This document shows, one piece after another, positions 17,164 to 24,740 of a stretch of 44,074 nucleotides of DNA. How positions within the stretch are numbered: position 1 is the first letter of the stretch; every line of letters begins with the position of its first letter. The notes under the pieces were generated by a model. That model searched no databases. It worked only from the letters and a program-made list of their open reading frames with translations, and was not told where the DNA came from. The DNA lies in contig JAQYWI010000022.1 of NCBI GenBank assembly GCA_030145015.1, forward strand, positions 1 through 44,074. Reading direction: 5' to 3'. The DNA is from Desulfobacterales bacterium (GTDB taxonomy: Bacteria > Desulfobacterota > Desulfobacteria > Desulfobacterales > JAHEIW01). The position numbers and the translations under genes were made by a program.

Positions 17164-17175
17164 ATTGCATTAAAT
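17152..17175. promoter_or_regulatory. candidate operator: tandem 12-bp motifs at the GntR promoter
   Basis: ATTGAATTAAAT (17152-17163) is followed directly by ATTGCATTAAAT (17164-17175), overlapping and just downstream of the predicted -10 element. The first copy is identical to the one at the divergent promoter. Confidence 0.55.
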
Positions 17176-17211
17176 TTTAATTTAGTCTTGTCTTAAGGTG
17201 GGTTCGGAACA

Positions 17212-17922
17212 ATGCCAGTCAAAATGATTCAAAAAACAGATCACCCCAACAATTCGATTACAAGGATTGAGGAAGCCTACCGCCGGATAAAGCAGATGAT
17301 TTTTGATCAAAAGCTTATCCCCGGTCAACGACTCGTCAATCAGGACCTCGTCGATAAACTCAACATGTCACGTACGCCGATTATCAATGCGCTGAATCGT
17401 CTGGTTCAGGACGGAATTGTCGCATTTGAGAGCTTCCGCGGATTTTACATAAAACCCATTGACCTGCAGGAAGTTTGGGATGCATTCGGGGTTAGAGAAG
17501 CATTGGAAGCTTATACCGTAGAACAGGCCATCAAACTTTCCGATGATGGTGATATCCAGGAACTGGAAAATAAACTCCGAGAATACGCCGATTATCAACC
17601 CCATTACTACACCCGCAAAAAATTTTTACTGGATTCTGCGTTTCATCTTCAAATCGCAGACATGACGAAGAACAACGTCCTCAAATGGCTGCTGAAAAGG
17701 AATTTTGAGCACATCTACCTGCGGGCCCGGTTGGAGAATTACGATATCCAACGAATGGTCGTTGCCGTTGATGAACACAATCGTCTTGTCAGGAAAATGA
17801 AAAACAAAGATATCATCGGCAGCATCGAATTAATGCGAAATCATATACAGAAGGCCAGAGACCTCGTCATTCGATCATTGACGGATGAAGAATCTGACAA
17901 CGCCGGGTCGGCGCGAGTTTAG
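17212..17922 (+). CDS. GntR family transcriptional regulator (FadR/FCD subfamily)
   Basis: A 236-residue regulator. The N-terminal winged helix (residues ~18-80) contains IFDQKLIPGQRLVNQDLVDKLNMSRTPIINALNRL, a typical GntR HTH. The C-terminal ~90-225 is an all-helical FCD-type effector domain, with an Asp/His set including FHLQIAD and VDEHNRL that probably binds a metal and a carboxylate ligand. It is transcribed divergently from the epimerase/carboxylase genes and precedes the mutase genes. The simplest reading is a repressor of methylmalonyl-CoA pathway genes responding to an organic acid or acyl-CoA. Repeated 12-bp motifs at both promoters support local control. Confidence 0.9.
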   Translation: MPVKMIQKTDHPNNSITRIEEAYRRIKQMIFDQKLIPGQRLVNQDLVDKLNMSRTPIINALNRLVQDGIVAFESFRGFYIKPIDLQEVWDAFGVREALEAYTVEQAIKLSDDGDIQELENKLREYADYQPHYYTRKKFLLDSAFHLQIADMTKNNVLKWLLKRNFEHIYLRARLENYDIQRMVVAVDEHNRLVRKMKNKDIIGSIELMRNHIQKARDLVIRSLTDEESDNAGSARV

Positions 17923-18000
17923 GGTGTTTTTTCAAAAGATGCAGCGCAGCGCTACAATAATTTTAGGCCCTCTCGGCGTTGTCCAATTTAGGTTTGAATT

Positions 18001-19671
18001 ATGAAACAAATTAAAGAAAATCTGGAACAATGGGAAAACACCACACTTAAAAAAGTGTTGGACCGATCTCCTGAAAGACAGGCAGAATTCACGACCGAAA
18101 GCGGTATCCCGGTTAAGCGGTTGTACTCCCCTCAGGACCTGGAGGGCATGGACTACGACGAGGCATTGGGATATCCCGGTCAGTACCCTTACACCCGCGG
18201 CGTTTATCCCAGCATGTACCGCGGGCGCCTCTGGACCATGCGCAATTATGCCGGTTTCGGCAAGGCTGAAGACACGAATCATCGTTTCCGCTATCTTTTG
18301 GATCAAGGTATGAAAGGCTTATCCATCGCCTTTGATCTGCCGACCCAATTAGGCTACGACTCGGATGATCCCCTGGCCGAGGGAGCTGTCGGCCGCGTGG
18401 GCGTTGCCGTGGATTCTCTAGCCGACATGGAGATTATTTTTCAGGGTATTCCCCTGGATAAGGTCTCGACCTCCATGACCATCAATGCGCCGGCCACGAT
18501 TCTGCTGGCCATGTACATTGCCGTGGGTGAAAAACAGGGCGTTCCCCCTGAAAAGCTGATGGGCACCACCCAGAACGATATTTTGAAAGAGTTCATCGCC
18601 CGGGGCACCTATATCTTCCCGCCGGAGCCCAGCATCAAACTGGTTCTGGATATCGTCGAGCACTGCGCCCATCACGTTCCCAGATGGAACACACTCAACA
18701 TCACCGGCTACCATTTTAGAGAAGCCGGTGCCAACGCCATCCAGGAACTTGCCTTCACGCTGGCAGACGCCATCACCTATATTGAGAAGGCTCAGGAGCG
18801 GGGCCTGGACGTGGATTATTTTGCGCCGCGCCTGTCCTACAGCCTGGGGTGCTACATGGATTTTTTCGAGGAAATAGCCAAATATCGAGCGGCCCGCAGG
18901 TTATACGCAAAAATCATGCAGGAACGCTTCCAGACCGAAAATCCCAAAAGTCAGTTGTTCCGGATTTTTACCGGATCCTGCGGCTCCACCCTGGTTCCGC
19001 AGCAGCCTCTCAACAATATTGTCAGGGTGGCCATGCACGCGTTAATGGGCATCCTGGGCGGCAATCAGGCCATTCATACGGCCTGCTGGGATGAGGGCTA
19101 CGCAATCCCTTCCGAGGATTCCGCCCGGATCGCACTCAGGACCCAACAGGTCCTGGCGCACGAATGCGGCCTCGGCAACACCATCGACCCGCTCGCCGGT
19201 TCCTATTTCCTAGAATCGCTCACCAATGAAATCGAACAGCAGGCAGCAGCATATTTAGATAAAATAGATGCCATGGGCGGCATGCTCGCAGCCATCGAAA
19301 ATGGATATGTTTTTAGAGAAATTCAGGATTCAAGTGTGCAATTTCAAAAACGTGTGGACAGCGGCGAGCGTATCATCGTCGGGTTGAACAAATATGGTAT
19401 GCCGGCTGAAAACGATTTGGAAGATCAGGAAATTTTTGAAATTGATGAAAGTGTTGAAGGCAGCCAAAAGCAAAAGGTCGCCGGGATCCGAGCCCACAGA
19501 AATGCCGACGATGTGCAAAAACAACTGGCCGGGCTTGCAACGGCCATAGATAAAAACGAAAACCTCATGCCCCATATTATCGAAGCCGTTAAAAGCTATG
19601 CCACCATCGGTGAGATCTGCGGCGTCATGCGCGAAAAATGGGGTGAATTTCAGGCATCGACATATATATAG
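18001..19671 (+). CDS. methylmalonyl-CoA mutase, catalytic (N-terminal domain) subunit of a split enzyme
   Basis: A 556-residue TIM-barrel subunit of a B12-dependent acyl-CoA mutase. YPYTRGVYPSMYRGRLWTMRNYAGFG (split here over residues 62-87) and AFDLPTQLGYDSD are diagnostic. It lacks the C-terminal B12 domain, which is encoded separately at 19837. By eye, mutase residues correspond as Y83 (MCM Tyr75), R201 (Arg207) and H238 (His244) conserved, while F96 sits at the place of MCM Tyr89, a position where isobutyryl-CoA mutases have Phe. Substrate is therefore most likely methylmalonyl-CoA, but not certain. The ribosome site is weak. It follows the GntR gene by 78 bp. Confidence 0.9.
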   Translation: MKQIKENLEQWENTTLKKVLDRSPERQAEFTTESGIPVKRLYSPQDLEGMDYDEALGYPGQYPYTRGVYPSMYRGRLWTMRNYAGFGKAEDTNHRFRYLLDQGMKGLSIAFDLPTQLGYDSDDPLAEGAVGRVGVAVDSLADMEIIFQGIPLDKVSTSMTINAPATILLAMYIAVGEKQGVPPEKLMGTTQNDILKEFIARGTYIFPPEPSIKLVLDIVEHCAHHVPRWNTLNITGYHFREAGANAIQELAFTLADAITYIEKAQERGLDVDYFAPRLSYSLGCYMDFFEEIAKYRAARRLYAKIMQERFQTENPKSQLFRIFTGSCGSTLVPQQPLNNIVRVAMHALMGILGGNQAIHTACWDEGYAIPSEDSARIALRTQQVLAHECGLGNTIDPLAGSYFLESLTNEIEQQAAAYLDKIDAMGGMLAAIENGYVFREIQDSSVQFQKRVDSGERIIVGLNKYGMPAENDLEDQEIFEIDESVEGSQKQKVAGIRAHRNADDVQKQLAGLATAIDKNENLMPHIIEAVKSYATIGEICGVMREKWGEFQASTYI

Positions 19672-19686
19672 CGGCGATTGAGTAAA

Positions 19687-19785
19687 ACTCAATTGCGTCC
19701 TTTGTGTGTTGTGTGTTGTCCGTTGTGAATACGCAACCGCATATTGAAACAACGGACAACTGACCATGGACCACTGACATTGAGT
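19687..19785. repeat. long intergenic inverted repeat between the two mutase subunit genes
   Basis: Two nested inverted repeats: ACTCAAT (19687-19693) with ATTGAGT (19779-19785), and an exact 12-bp pair at 19715-19726 and 19749-19760 (GTTGTCCGTTGT and its complement). The transcript could form a long stem between the catalytic and B12-subunit cistrons, perhaps affecting their ratio, or this may be a dispersed genomic repeat. Confidence 0.6.
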
Positions 19786-19836
19786 CAACCAGCACAGTTT
19801 TAGTATAATCATGTGGACATATTTAGGATATAGACA

Positions 19837-20247
19837 ATGGGAAAACGAAAAATACGCGTCTTGATCGCCAAGGTGGGTCTGGACGGCCATGATCGCGGGG
19901 CAAAAATTGTCGCACGATCCCTGATGGATGCCGGTATGGAGGTCATCTACACCGGTCTTCGTCAAACGCCTGAACACATTGCTGCGGCCGCGGTACAGGA
20001 AGACGTCGATGTTGTGGGGCTGAGTTTTCTGTCCGGTGACCACATGGTTCTGGTTCCAAAAGTGATGCAGACACTCAGAGAAAAGGGTCTGGAAAACATA
20101 ATGGTAATTGCCGGCGGTATTATTTTAAAACATCAAATCCCGGAACTTAAGAAAATGGGCGTGCAGGAAGTGTTCTTGCCGGGAATCCCGCCGGCCGAAA
20201 TTGCGAGCTACATCCAGGAGAAGGTAGGTCAACGACCACCCGCATAG
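19837..20247 (+). CDS. methylmalonyl-CoA mutase B12-binding subunit
   Basis: A 136-residue cobalamin-binding domain. [10 protein letters not shown] contains the DxHxxG motif whose His (H18) coordinates cobalt; GLSFLSGDH and the following VIAGGII strand complete the Rossmann-like B12 fold. It pairs with the catalytic subunit at 18001-19671 to form the split mutase found in many archaea and anaerobes. The usual MeaB-type chaperone GTPase is not in the window. Its last codons run into the first unit of a tandem hairpin repeat. Confidence 0.93.
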   Translation: MGKRKIRVLIAKVGLDGHDRGAKIVARSLMDAGMEVIYTGLRQTPEHIAAAAVQEDVDVVGLSFLSGDHMVLVPKVMQTLREKGLENIMVIAGGIILKHQIPELKKMGVQEVFLPGIPPAEIASYIQEKVGQRPPA

Positions 20248-20330
20248 CGGGTGGCTTGGATTTTACCGCAGAGGCGGTAAAAGACAGGGGCACGAAGTGC
20301 TCCAATCGTTGTGGGTGAAACCGGGTGCGT
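20228..20330 (+). repeat. structured tandem repeat, unit 1 (three hairpins)
   Basis: Starts with GTCAACGACC inside the end of the B12-subunit gene. Hairpin 1 pairs 20236-20243 with 20247-20254 (8 bp, ATA loop). Hairpin 2 pairs 20261-20269 with 20274-20282 (9 bp). Hairpin 3 pairs 20287-20293 with 20297-20303 (7 bp with one G-U, GAA loop). A linker CAATCGTTG and a CCGGGTGC end follow. The TTGGATTTT linker between hairpins 1 and 2 is shared with unit 2. Confidence 0.7.
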
Positions 20331-20447
20331 GTCAATGACCATACCGCTCTATGAGCGGGATGGTTTGGATTTTCGTCCGTAGGACGGAAAAACAAGCGAA
20401 CATCAGTTCGCAATCATTGCGTTTGTGATCGGGTGCCCAGCACCCGG
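20331..20447 (+). repeat. structured tandem repeat, unit 2 (compensated copy)
   Basis: Starts with GTCAATGACC and has the same plan as unit 1 with different stem sequences that still pair. The arms are 20338-20349 with 20353-20364 (one mismatch), 20370-20378 with 20382-20391 (one bulge), and 20396-20401 with 20406-20411. A fourth hairpin, 20430-20436 with 20440-20446, closes the unit. Compensatory changes point to selection on or templating of the fold, as RNA or as single-stranded DNA. A separate hairpin at 20532-20552 follows before the next gene. Confidence 0.7.
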
Positions 20448-20633
20448 TCTGTATACAAACAACCACCCGGTTTGGAAAACCCAACAACTGAGAGGGAACC
20501 ATCTTCTGGCTTTGAATTATTTGACTCACCGCAGCGTTCGTGGAGAACGCTGAGAAAAAATTTAACCAATAACAGCTATACTACCCCCTATGATAAAGGG
20601 AGGTAAAGGCACAAACAGTAAGGAGAAAAGCGT

Positions 20634-21575
20634 ATGATTATCGACGTTCACAGGCATTTGATTGTGAAGGGGACTGTCCAGGGTGACTATATTAGAGGTG
20701 CCCAGAAAAGTTTTGTGATGATGTACAACAAAACCCACAATACCAACCTCAGCCCGAAAGACTTCACGAACAATATTGTGCGACCCCAAATCGATCCAAC
20801 CGCCGATAACATCATTGAGGAGATGGATGCAGCCGGGGTGGACAAGACGGTTATTTTCGCGGTGGACTATGGCCTGCTGTTCGGGGAGGCACCGATTCAC
20901 GCTTTTGATCAGAACAAACTCTATGCGGATGTCGCCAAAAGACACGAAAACCGTTTAATTCCTTTTATGGCCATTGACCCCCGCAGGCCGGGTGCCTTAA
21001 AGCATTGCGAGCAGGCTTACCATGAATGGGGAATGCAGGGTTTTAAACTGCATGCCGGTGTGGGGTATATGCCCGACGATCCCTGCTGTTATTGGGTTTA
21101 TGAAAAAGCATCCGAGTGGAATATCCCGATAATGGTGCATACCGGCGGAGCGCCCAATTCAACCCCCTCCCTGCGGTGGGAGTGTTCACGCCCGGCCTAT
21201 TTCGCGACGGCCGCGGCCCGGTTCCCGGAGGCCGATTTTATTTTTGCCCACTGCGGGGATATCGGTTGGTGGGGGGAAGCCGTTCAAGCCGCTGTCTGGC
21301 TGCCAAACGTTTATGTCGATCTTTCTTTATGGCAAAAGCCTTATAAAAAATGGCCCAAACCGCGCTTTTACCAGTGGCTCAGGGATATTGTCGATCTTGC
21401 CGGTGCAGATAAGATCATGTTCGCGACAGATGCACTCTACCCGAACCTCATGTGCCCTCTGGCCGAATGGGTGCAGGCCTTTAAAAAACGGGACACCGAT
21501 ATTGAATTCAGTGATGCGGAGATCGATCTCATCCTTGGCGGTACAGCTGAAAAAGTCCTGCGCCTTAAAGATTAG
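20634..21575 (+). CDS. amidohydrolase family protein (metal-dependent hydrolase/decarboxylase, ACMSD-like)
   Basis: A 313-residue TIM-barrel amidohydrolase. The metal motif D4-V-H6-R-H8 is at the N-terminus, followed by H169 (MVHTGG), H206 (FAHCGD) and D266 (FATDA), the expected ligands of the amidohydrolase-2 group. This group includes ACMSD and gamma-resorcylate decarboxylase. It could hydrolyse a ring-opened acid or decarboxylate an aromatic acid. The start follows AAGGAG. It heads a plus-strand run with nitroreductase, unknown partner, ThiS and molybdenum hydroxylase genes, so it likely belongs to a pathway for a cyclic or aromatic compound. Substrate not determinable. Confidence 0.85.
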   Translation: MIIDVHRHLIVKGTVQGDYIRGAQKSFVMMYNKTHNTNLSPKDFTNNIVRPQIDPTADNIIEEMDAAGVDKTVIFAVDYGLLFGEAPIHAFDQNKLYADVAKRHENRLIPFMAIDPRRPGALKHCEQAYHEWGMQGFKLHAGVGYMPDDPCCYWVYEKASEWNIPIMVHTGGAPNSTPSLRWECSRPAYFATAAARFPEADFIFAHCGDIGWWGEAVQAAVWLPNVYVDLSLWQKPYKKWPKPRFYQWLRDIVDLAGADKIMFATDALYPNLMCPLAEWVQAFKKRDTDIEFSDAEIDLILGGTAEKVLRLKD

Positions 21576-21677
21576 GAGAGCGCTGAGCGGTTTTGATCGG
21601 GTCATAGCGACGATCCTCACGAAACAGCAACACGCCCTTAAAATGAACATCGACACCGCAATAAGGAGATAACGATT

Positions 21678-22340
21678 ATGCAAGACATTCTTGACGTGCT
21701 CACCAGCCGTAAAAGCATCCGGCGCTATAAACCCGATCCGGTTCCCAATGAGATGATCGATAAAATTCTAGAAGCCGCCCGCTGGGCACCTACCGGAGAA
21801 AATTATCAGCCATGGCGCTTTATCGTTATTACAGATCAGGAGACCCGCGATAAAATCGGAGACCTGTCCAAACTCGGCAGCGGTAAACGCATGACCGCAT
21901 GGTATTGCCTGGGAACCATGCAGAAACGTTTTGAGAAAATAGAAGACCCTGAAAAGCGGGCTGAAGTTCTGCGGTTTATGTATTCCGGGGAGGTTTCCGA
22001 ATTCTGCAAACAGGCCCCGGTAATCATCGCCGTAATCGGTGATTTGAAAATCGGCTCGGTGGATGTTCCCTACGATCTGTGTGCCGCTACTGAAAATATC
22101 CTTTTGGAGGCCCACTCGCTTGGTTTGGGTGCCTGCTGGGTGCATGGACCGGTCGCGGCCACCCGGGATGCCATTAAATTTAAAGAAATCTTAGGCATCC
22201 CGACCGGTATGAACGAATATAAAGTTATTTGTTATGTCGCCATCGGGTGGCCCAAAGAACAGCGCAAGCACCCGCGCCCCAAGTATGCACTTGAAGATCT
22301 TGTCTACTGGGAAAAATTCGGCAATAAGGAGAGACCGTAA
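21678..22340 (+). CDS. nitroreductase family protein (copy 2)
   Basis: A 220-residue FMN nitroreductase-fold protein, homologous over its whole length to the product of 6856-7500: RKSIRRYKPDPVP, EAARWAPTGENYQPWRFIVI, the VPYDLCAATENILLEAHSLGLGACWV core, and a YVAIGWPKE strand. It ends with the same RPKYALEDLVYWEKFG type tail seen in copy 1. Likely FMN-dependent reductase of an unknown organic substrate. AAGGAG precedes the ATG. Its TAA stop is immediately followed by the ATG of the partner gene (no gap), as expected for translational coupling. Confidence 0.9.
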   Translation: MQDILDVLTSRKSIRRYKPDPVPNEMIDKILEAARWAPTGENYQPWRFIVITDQETRDKIGDLSKLGSGKRMTAWYCLGTMQKRFEKIEDPEKRAEVLRFMYSGEVSEFCKQAPVIIAVIGDLKIGSVDVPYDLCAATENILLEAHSLGLGACWVHGPVAATRDAIKFKEILGIPTGMNEYKVICYVAIGWPKEQRKHPRPKYALEDLVYWEKFGNKERP

Positions 22341-22868
22341 ATGGATAAAACAGCCTATTTTAACGACTTGATGGCCAGAACAGAGGAACTTTTTTACCAC
22401 GAATTGTCGGATTGCGTAGCATGGAAGACGGAATTTATTGGTGTCGATTTTATTCAATCCAAAGATATTAGGGGTGGGTCACCAGCCGAAATCATTGAAT
22501 CCTGTATTCGGGAGATCACAGCTGCCGGTTTGATCAAGGGGGCCTCCTATTCCATCGGGGGGCAGGAAATTCTGCTTTATTTGAGAATTCAGGAATGTAT
22601 CCATGTGCCCAAAGAGGTCAAACTTCTCCAGGGCGGTATCGAACCCTATAATTGCCCGATTGTGAATATGATCTTGGACCAGTTAATTGAAAAGTTGAAT
22701 TTTGAAACTACCTATCTGGCCGAACTGGAAGTCGACCCGGAAACCAATGAATGCATGCTCAAATGCGCCATTTTTGAAACAGCAGATAAAATCGGCAATG
22801 TGTGTGACTGGTCGGACGAGTGTCGTTTGATTGACGAACAGGACCAATGGAAGACCGTCAAGTGCTGA
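22341..22868 (+). CDS. uncharacterised protein, partner of nitroreductase (copy 2)
   Basis: A 175-residue protein homologous to the 146-residue product of 6419-6859 but ~30 residues longer at the C-terminus. Elements shared with copy 1 include ESCIRE/GNCIDV, ECIHVP/GCAHLP, YNCPIVNM/VCPPINM and the last KC strand. The extra tail adds CDWSDEC and a final Cys just before the TGA stop. No membrane or secretion signal. No named family is recognised. After the TGA at 22866-22868 the same frame stays open for another 67 codons to a TAA at 23070-23072 and contains a CNICSNARSC cluster; whether that is ever translated is unknown. Confidence 0.8.
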   Translation: MDKTAYFNDLMARTEELFYHELSDCVAWKTEFIGVDFIQSKDIRGGSPAEIIESCIREITAAGLIKGASYSIGGQEILLYLRIQECIHVPKEVKLLQGGIEPYNCPIVNMILDQLIEKLNFETTYLAELEVDPETNECMLKCAIFETADKIGNVCDWSDECRLIDEQDQWKTVKC

Positions 22869-23055
22869 GACTCTTATTCAGCAGCACGCTCAGACACATA
22901 TGGATCCGGAGCGGAATTGTCGTTTAACCGTGTCATAGGCTATCTGAAAAGTCGCGAAACCTCGGCACATCAACTCCCCGAGTTCATCCGAATCGTTGCC
23001 GAAATTCCGCTCAGAAATGAAGACTGCAATATATGCAGTAACGCAAGGAGCTGCC

Positions 23056-23268
23056 ATGTCCCAGGAAATTAAAGTGCTCCTCAATGGATGTGAAGAACGC
23101 ATCCATGAAGGGGCAACGATTTTGGATTTACTCACACTGTTAAATGAAAACGATCGTCATCTGATCGTTGAACATAATAATTTTTTGATACCGCCATCCC
23201 AATATGCCACCCGTACCGTTGCGAACGGCGACATCGTCGAATTCATCAATCCGAATATGGGAGGGTGA
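23056..23268 (+). CDS. thiS: ThiS-like sulfur carrier protein
   Basis: A 70-residue beta-grasp protein ending in the diagnostic Gly-Gly, with IKVLLNG at the start and the LIVEHNNFLIPPSQYATRT and NGDIVEFI strands typical of ThiS rather than MoaD. The C-terminal glycine would be thiocarboxylated to donate sulfur. I start it at 23056, preceded by AAGGAG at 23045-23050; an upstream in-frame ATG at 22996 adds 20 unrelated residues. No thiazole synthase or ThiF gene is adjacent. The genes directly downstream encode a molybdenum hydroxylase, so a role in cofactor sulfuration or in another sulfur-requiring step is possible. Confidence 0.8.
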   Translation: MSQEIKVLLNGCEERIHEGATILDLLTLLNENDRHLIVEHNNFLIPPSQYATRTVANGDIVEFINPNMGG

Positions 23269-23269
23269 T

Positions 23270-23371
23270 ATGGCCTGCATTGCCGGGACCGGACACCCAT
23301 TCCCGTACCCGTTCATCACTGACAACAGCTTAGACAACTTTTTGAAATTAATGAAAAGAGGAAAGCAATGA
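23270..23371 (+). CDS. possible 33-codon small gene between thiS and coxM
   Basis: An ATG at 23270 lies one base after the thiS stop, with GGGAGGGTGAT just upstream as a possible ribosome site. The frame runs 33 codons and stops with a TGA overlapping the ATG of the FAD-subunit gene (ATGA). This placement, coupled at both ends, fits an operon gene. The product begins MACIAGTGHPFPYPF, ends in a basic LMKRGKQ tail, and is of unknown function. It could equally be chance or a leader that couples translation of the two neighbours. Confidence 0.4.
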   Translation: MACIAGTGHPFPYPFITDNSLDNFLKLMKRGKQ

Positions 23372-24237
23372 TTTTACCGCGATTTGAATACACCGCAGCC
23401 GCGACACCCGAGGAGGCGATATCGGTGATTGCCAGTCATGCGGGCCAAGCGGAAATTATAGCCGGCGGCACCGATATCATGGTCAACATGAAGCGCCGGG
23501 TCGTCCACCCGGATTTAGTCGTGTCGATACACAAACTGGATCAGCTCCGGGGATTTGATCAGCGCTCGAAGAATCAGTTTCGCATCGGTGTGTTGAACAC
23601 CATGCATGATATCGCTGCTTCCGGCAAAGTCACGAACCACTTCCCCGCACTTGCCACGGCGGCCGGCGGCATGGGCTCGCCCCAGATTCGAAACCGCGCC
23701 ACTATCGGTGGCAATCTGGTCTCTTCGCGGCCGGCGGCAGATACGATCGGGCCGCTGATGGGTTACGGTGCCCAGATCCGGCTGCAGGGTTTAAAGGATG
23801 AACGTCTGGTTCCGATGGAAAACTTTTGCACCGGCCCGGGTGAGTGTGTCCTGTTCGACAATGAAATCATGACCGATATTTTTTTGGATATCCCCAAGCC
23901 AAACACCCACGGGGTTTATTTGAAATTCGGAACACGCGAATCAATGGAGATTTCGATTGTCAGCGTAACGACAATCCTCACGCTTGATGACAGCGGCGTA
24001 TGCCAGCAAGCCCGCATTGTGCTGGGCGCCGTGGCGCCCACATTTGTCCGGGCGCCCGAGGCTGAACGTCTGCTGCAGGGCAACCGCCTGTCCGAAGAGC
24101 TGGCCGGCCAGGCTGGAGAACTGGCGCAACAATCCTGCAACCCGATAACCGACACCCGTGCCAGCGCCGAATATCGGCGGATGCTGGTTAGCGCGTTAAC
24201 CCGCAAAAGTATCCTGCAGATCACAAGCTTAAAATAA
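23368..24237 (+). CDS. molybdenum hydroxylase, FAD-binding subunit (CoxM/XdhB-like)
   Basis: A 289-residue medium subunit of the xanthine oxidase family. The FAD-binding motifs AGGTDIMVNMK near residue 32 and RNRATIGGNLVSSRPAAD near 110 are present, then a typical C-terminal CO_deh_flav_C domain. It passes electrons from the Fe-S subunit to an acceptor. It is not extended by the [4Fe-4S] insertion of 4-hydroxybenzoyl-CoA reductase HcrB. GAGGAAAG precedes the ATG. It is the first of three contiguous subunit genes in the order FAD, [2Fe-2S], Mo. Confidence 0.92.
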   Translation: MILPRFEYTAAATPEEAISVIASHAGQAEIIAGGTDIMVNMKRRVVHPDLVVSIHKLDQLRGFDQRSKNQFRIGVLNTMHDIAASGKVTNHFPALATAAGGMGSPQIRNRATIGGNLVSSRPAADTIGPLMGYGAQIRLQGLKDERLVPMENFCTGPGECVLFDNEIMTDIFLDIPKPNTHGVYLKFGTRESMEISIVSVTTILTLDDSGVCQQARIVLGAVAPTFVRAPEAERLLQGNRLSEELAGQAGELAQQSCNPITDTRASAEYRRMLVSALTRKSILQITSLK

Positions 24238-24251
24238 GGAAGGATCTTCCT

Positions 24252-24740
24252 ATGAAAATTGTCATTCATCTCAAAGTCAATGGTAGGGACCATGAACTGC
24301 TGGTCAAACCGAACGAAACCCTGGTCCAGGCCCTTCGGGGGACACAGCTTAATTTAACCGGCACCAAGCAGGCCTGTGAGTTGGGCGACTGCGGCGCCTG
24401 CACGGTTTTAATGAACGGCAGGGCGGTCAATTCCTGCCTCGTTTTGGCTGCTCAGGCAGATGGCGCCGAAATTGAAACCGTAGAAGGTCTGGCCGTAGAG
24501 GGCCAGTTGAGCCCCATTCAGGAATCCTTCATGGAGGGCGGCGCGATTCAGTGCGGATTCTGTTCACCCGGCATGATGATGAGTGCCAAAGCACTGCTGG
24601 ACGAAACGCCATCCCCCACAAGGGATCAGATCCGCCATGGAATTGCGGGCAATCTGTGCCGGTGCACCGGTTACTACAAAATTGTCAATGCCATTGAAAC
24701 CGCAGCACATCATTGCAGCAGCAAGGAGGGTAAAAGCTAA
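24252..24740 (+). CDS. molybdenum hydroxylase, [2Fe-2S] subunit (CoxS-like)
   Basis: A 162-residue small subunit. The plant-type [2Fe-2S] ligands are C42, C47, C50 and C62; the helical-domain cluster ligands are C101, C104, C136 and C138 (CGFCSPGM and CRCTGY). It relays electrons from the molybdenum site to the FAD subunit. AAGGAAGGA precedes the start. Its TAA overlaps the large-subunit ATG by one base. Confidence 0.94.
   Translation: MKIVIHLKVNGRDHELLVKPNETLVQALRGTQLNLTGTKQACELGDCGACTVLMNGRAVNSCLVLAAQADGAEIETVEGLAVEGQLSPIQESFMEGGAIQCGFCSPGMMMSAKALLDETPSPTRDQIRHGIAGNLCRCTGYYKIVNAIETAAHHCSSKEGKS

Noticed and set aside
20228..20447. CRISPR array
   Set aside because: Only two units, internal hairpins differ between units, and there are no spacers or cas genes.
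23368..24237. 4-hydroxybenzoyl-CoA reductase beta subunit (HcrB)
   Set aside because: The protein is of ordinary CoxM length and lacks the extra cysteine-containing insertion that binds a [4Fe-4S] cluster.
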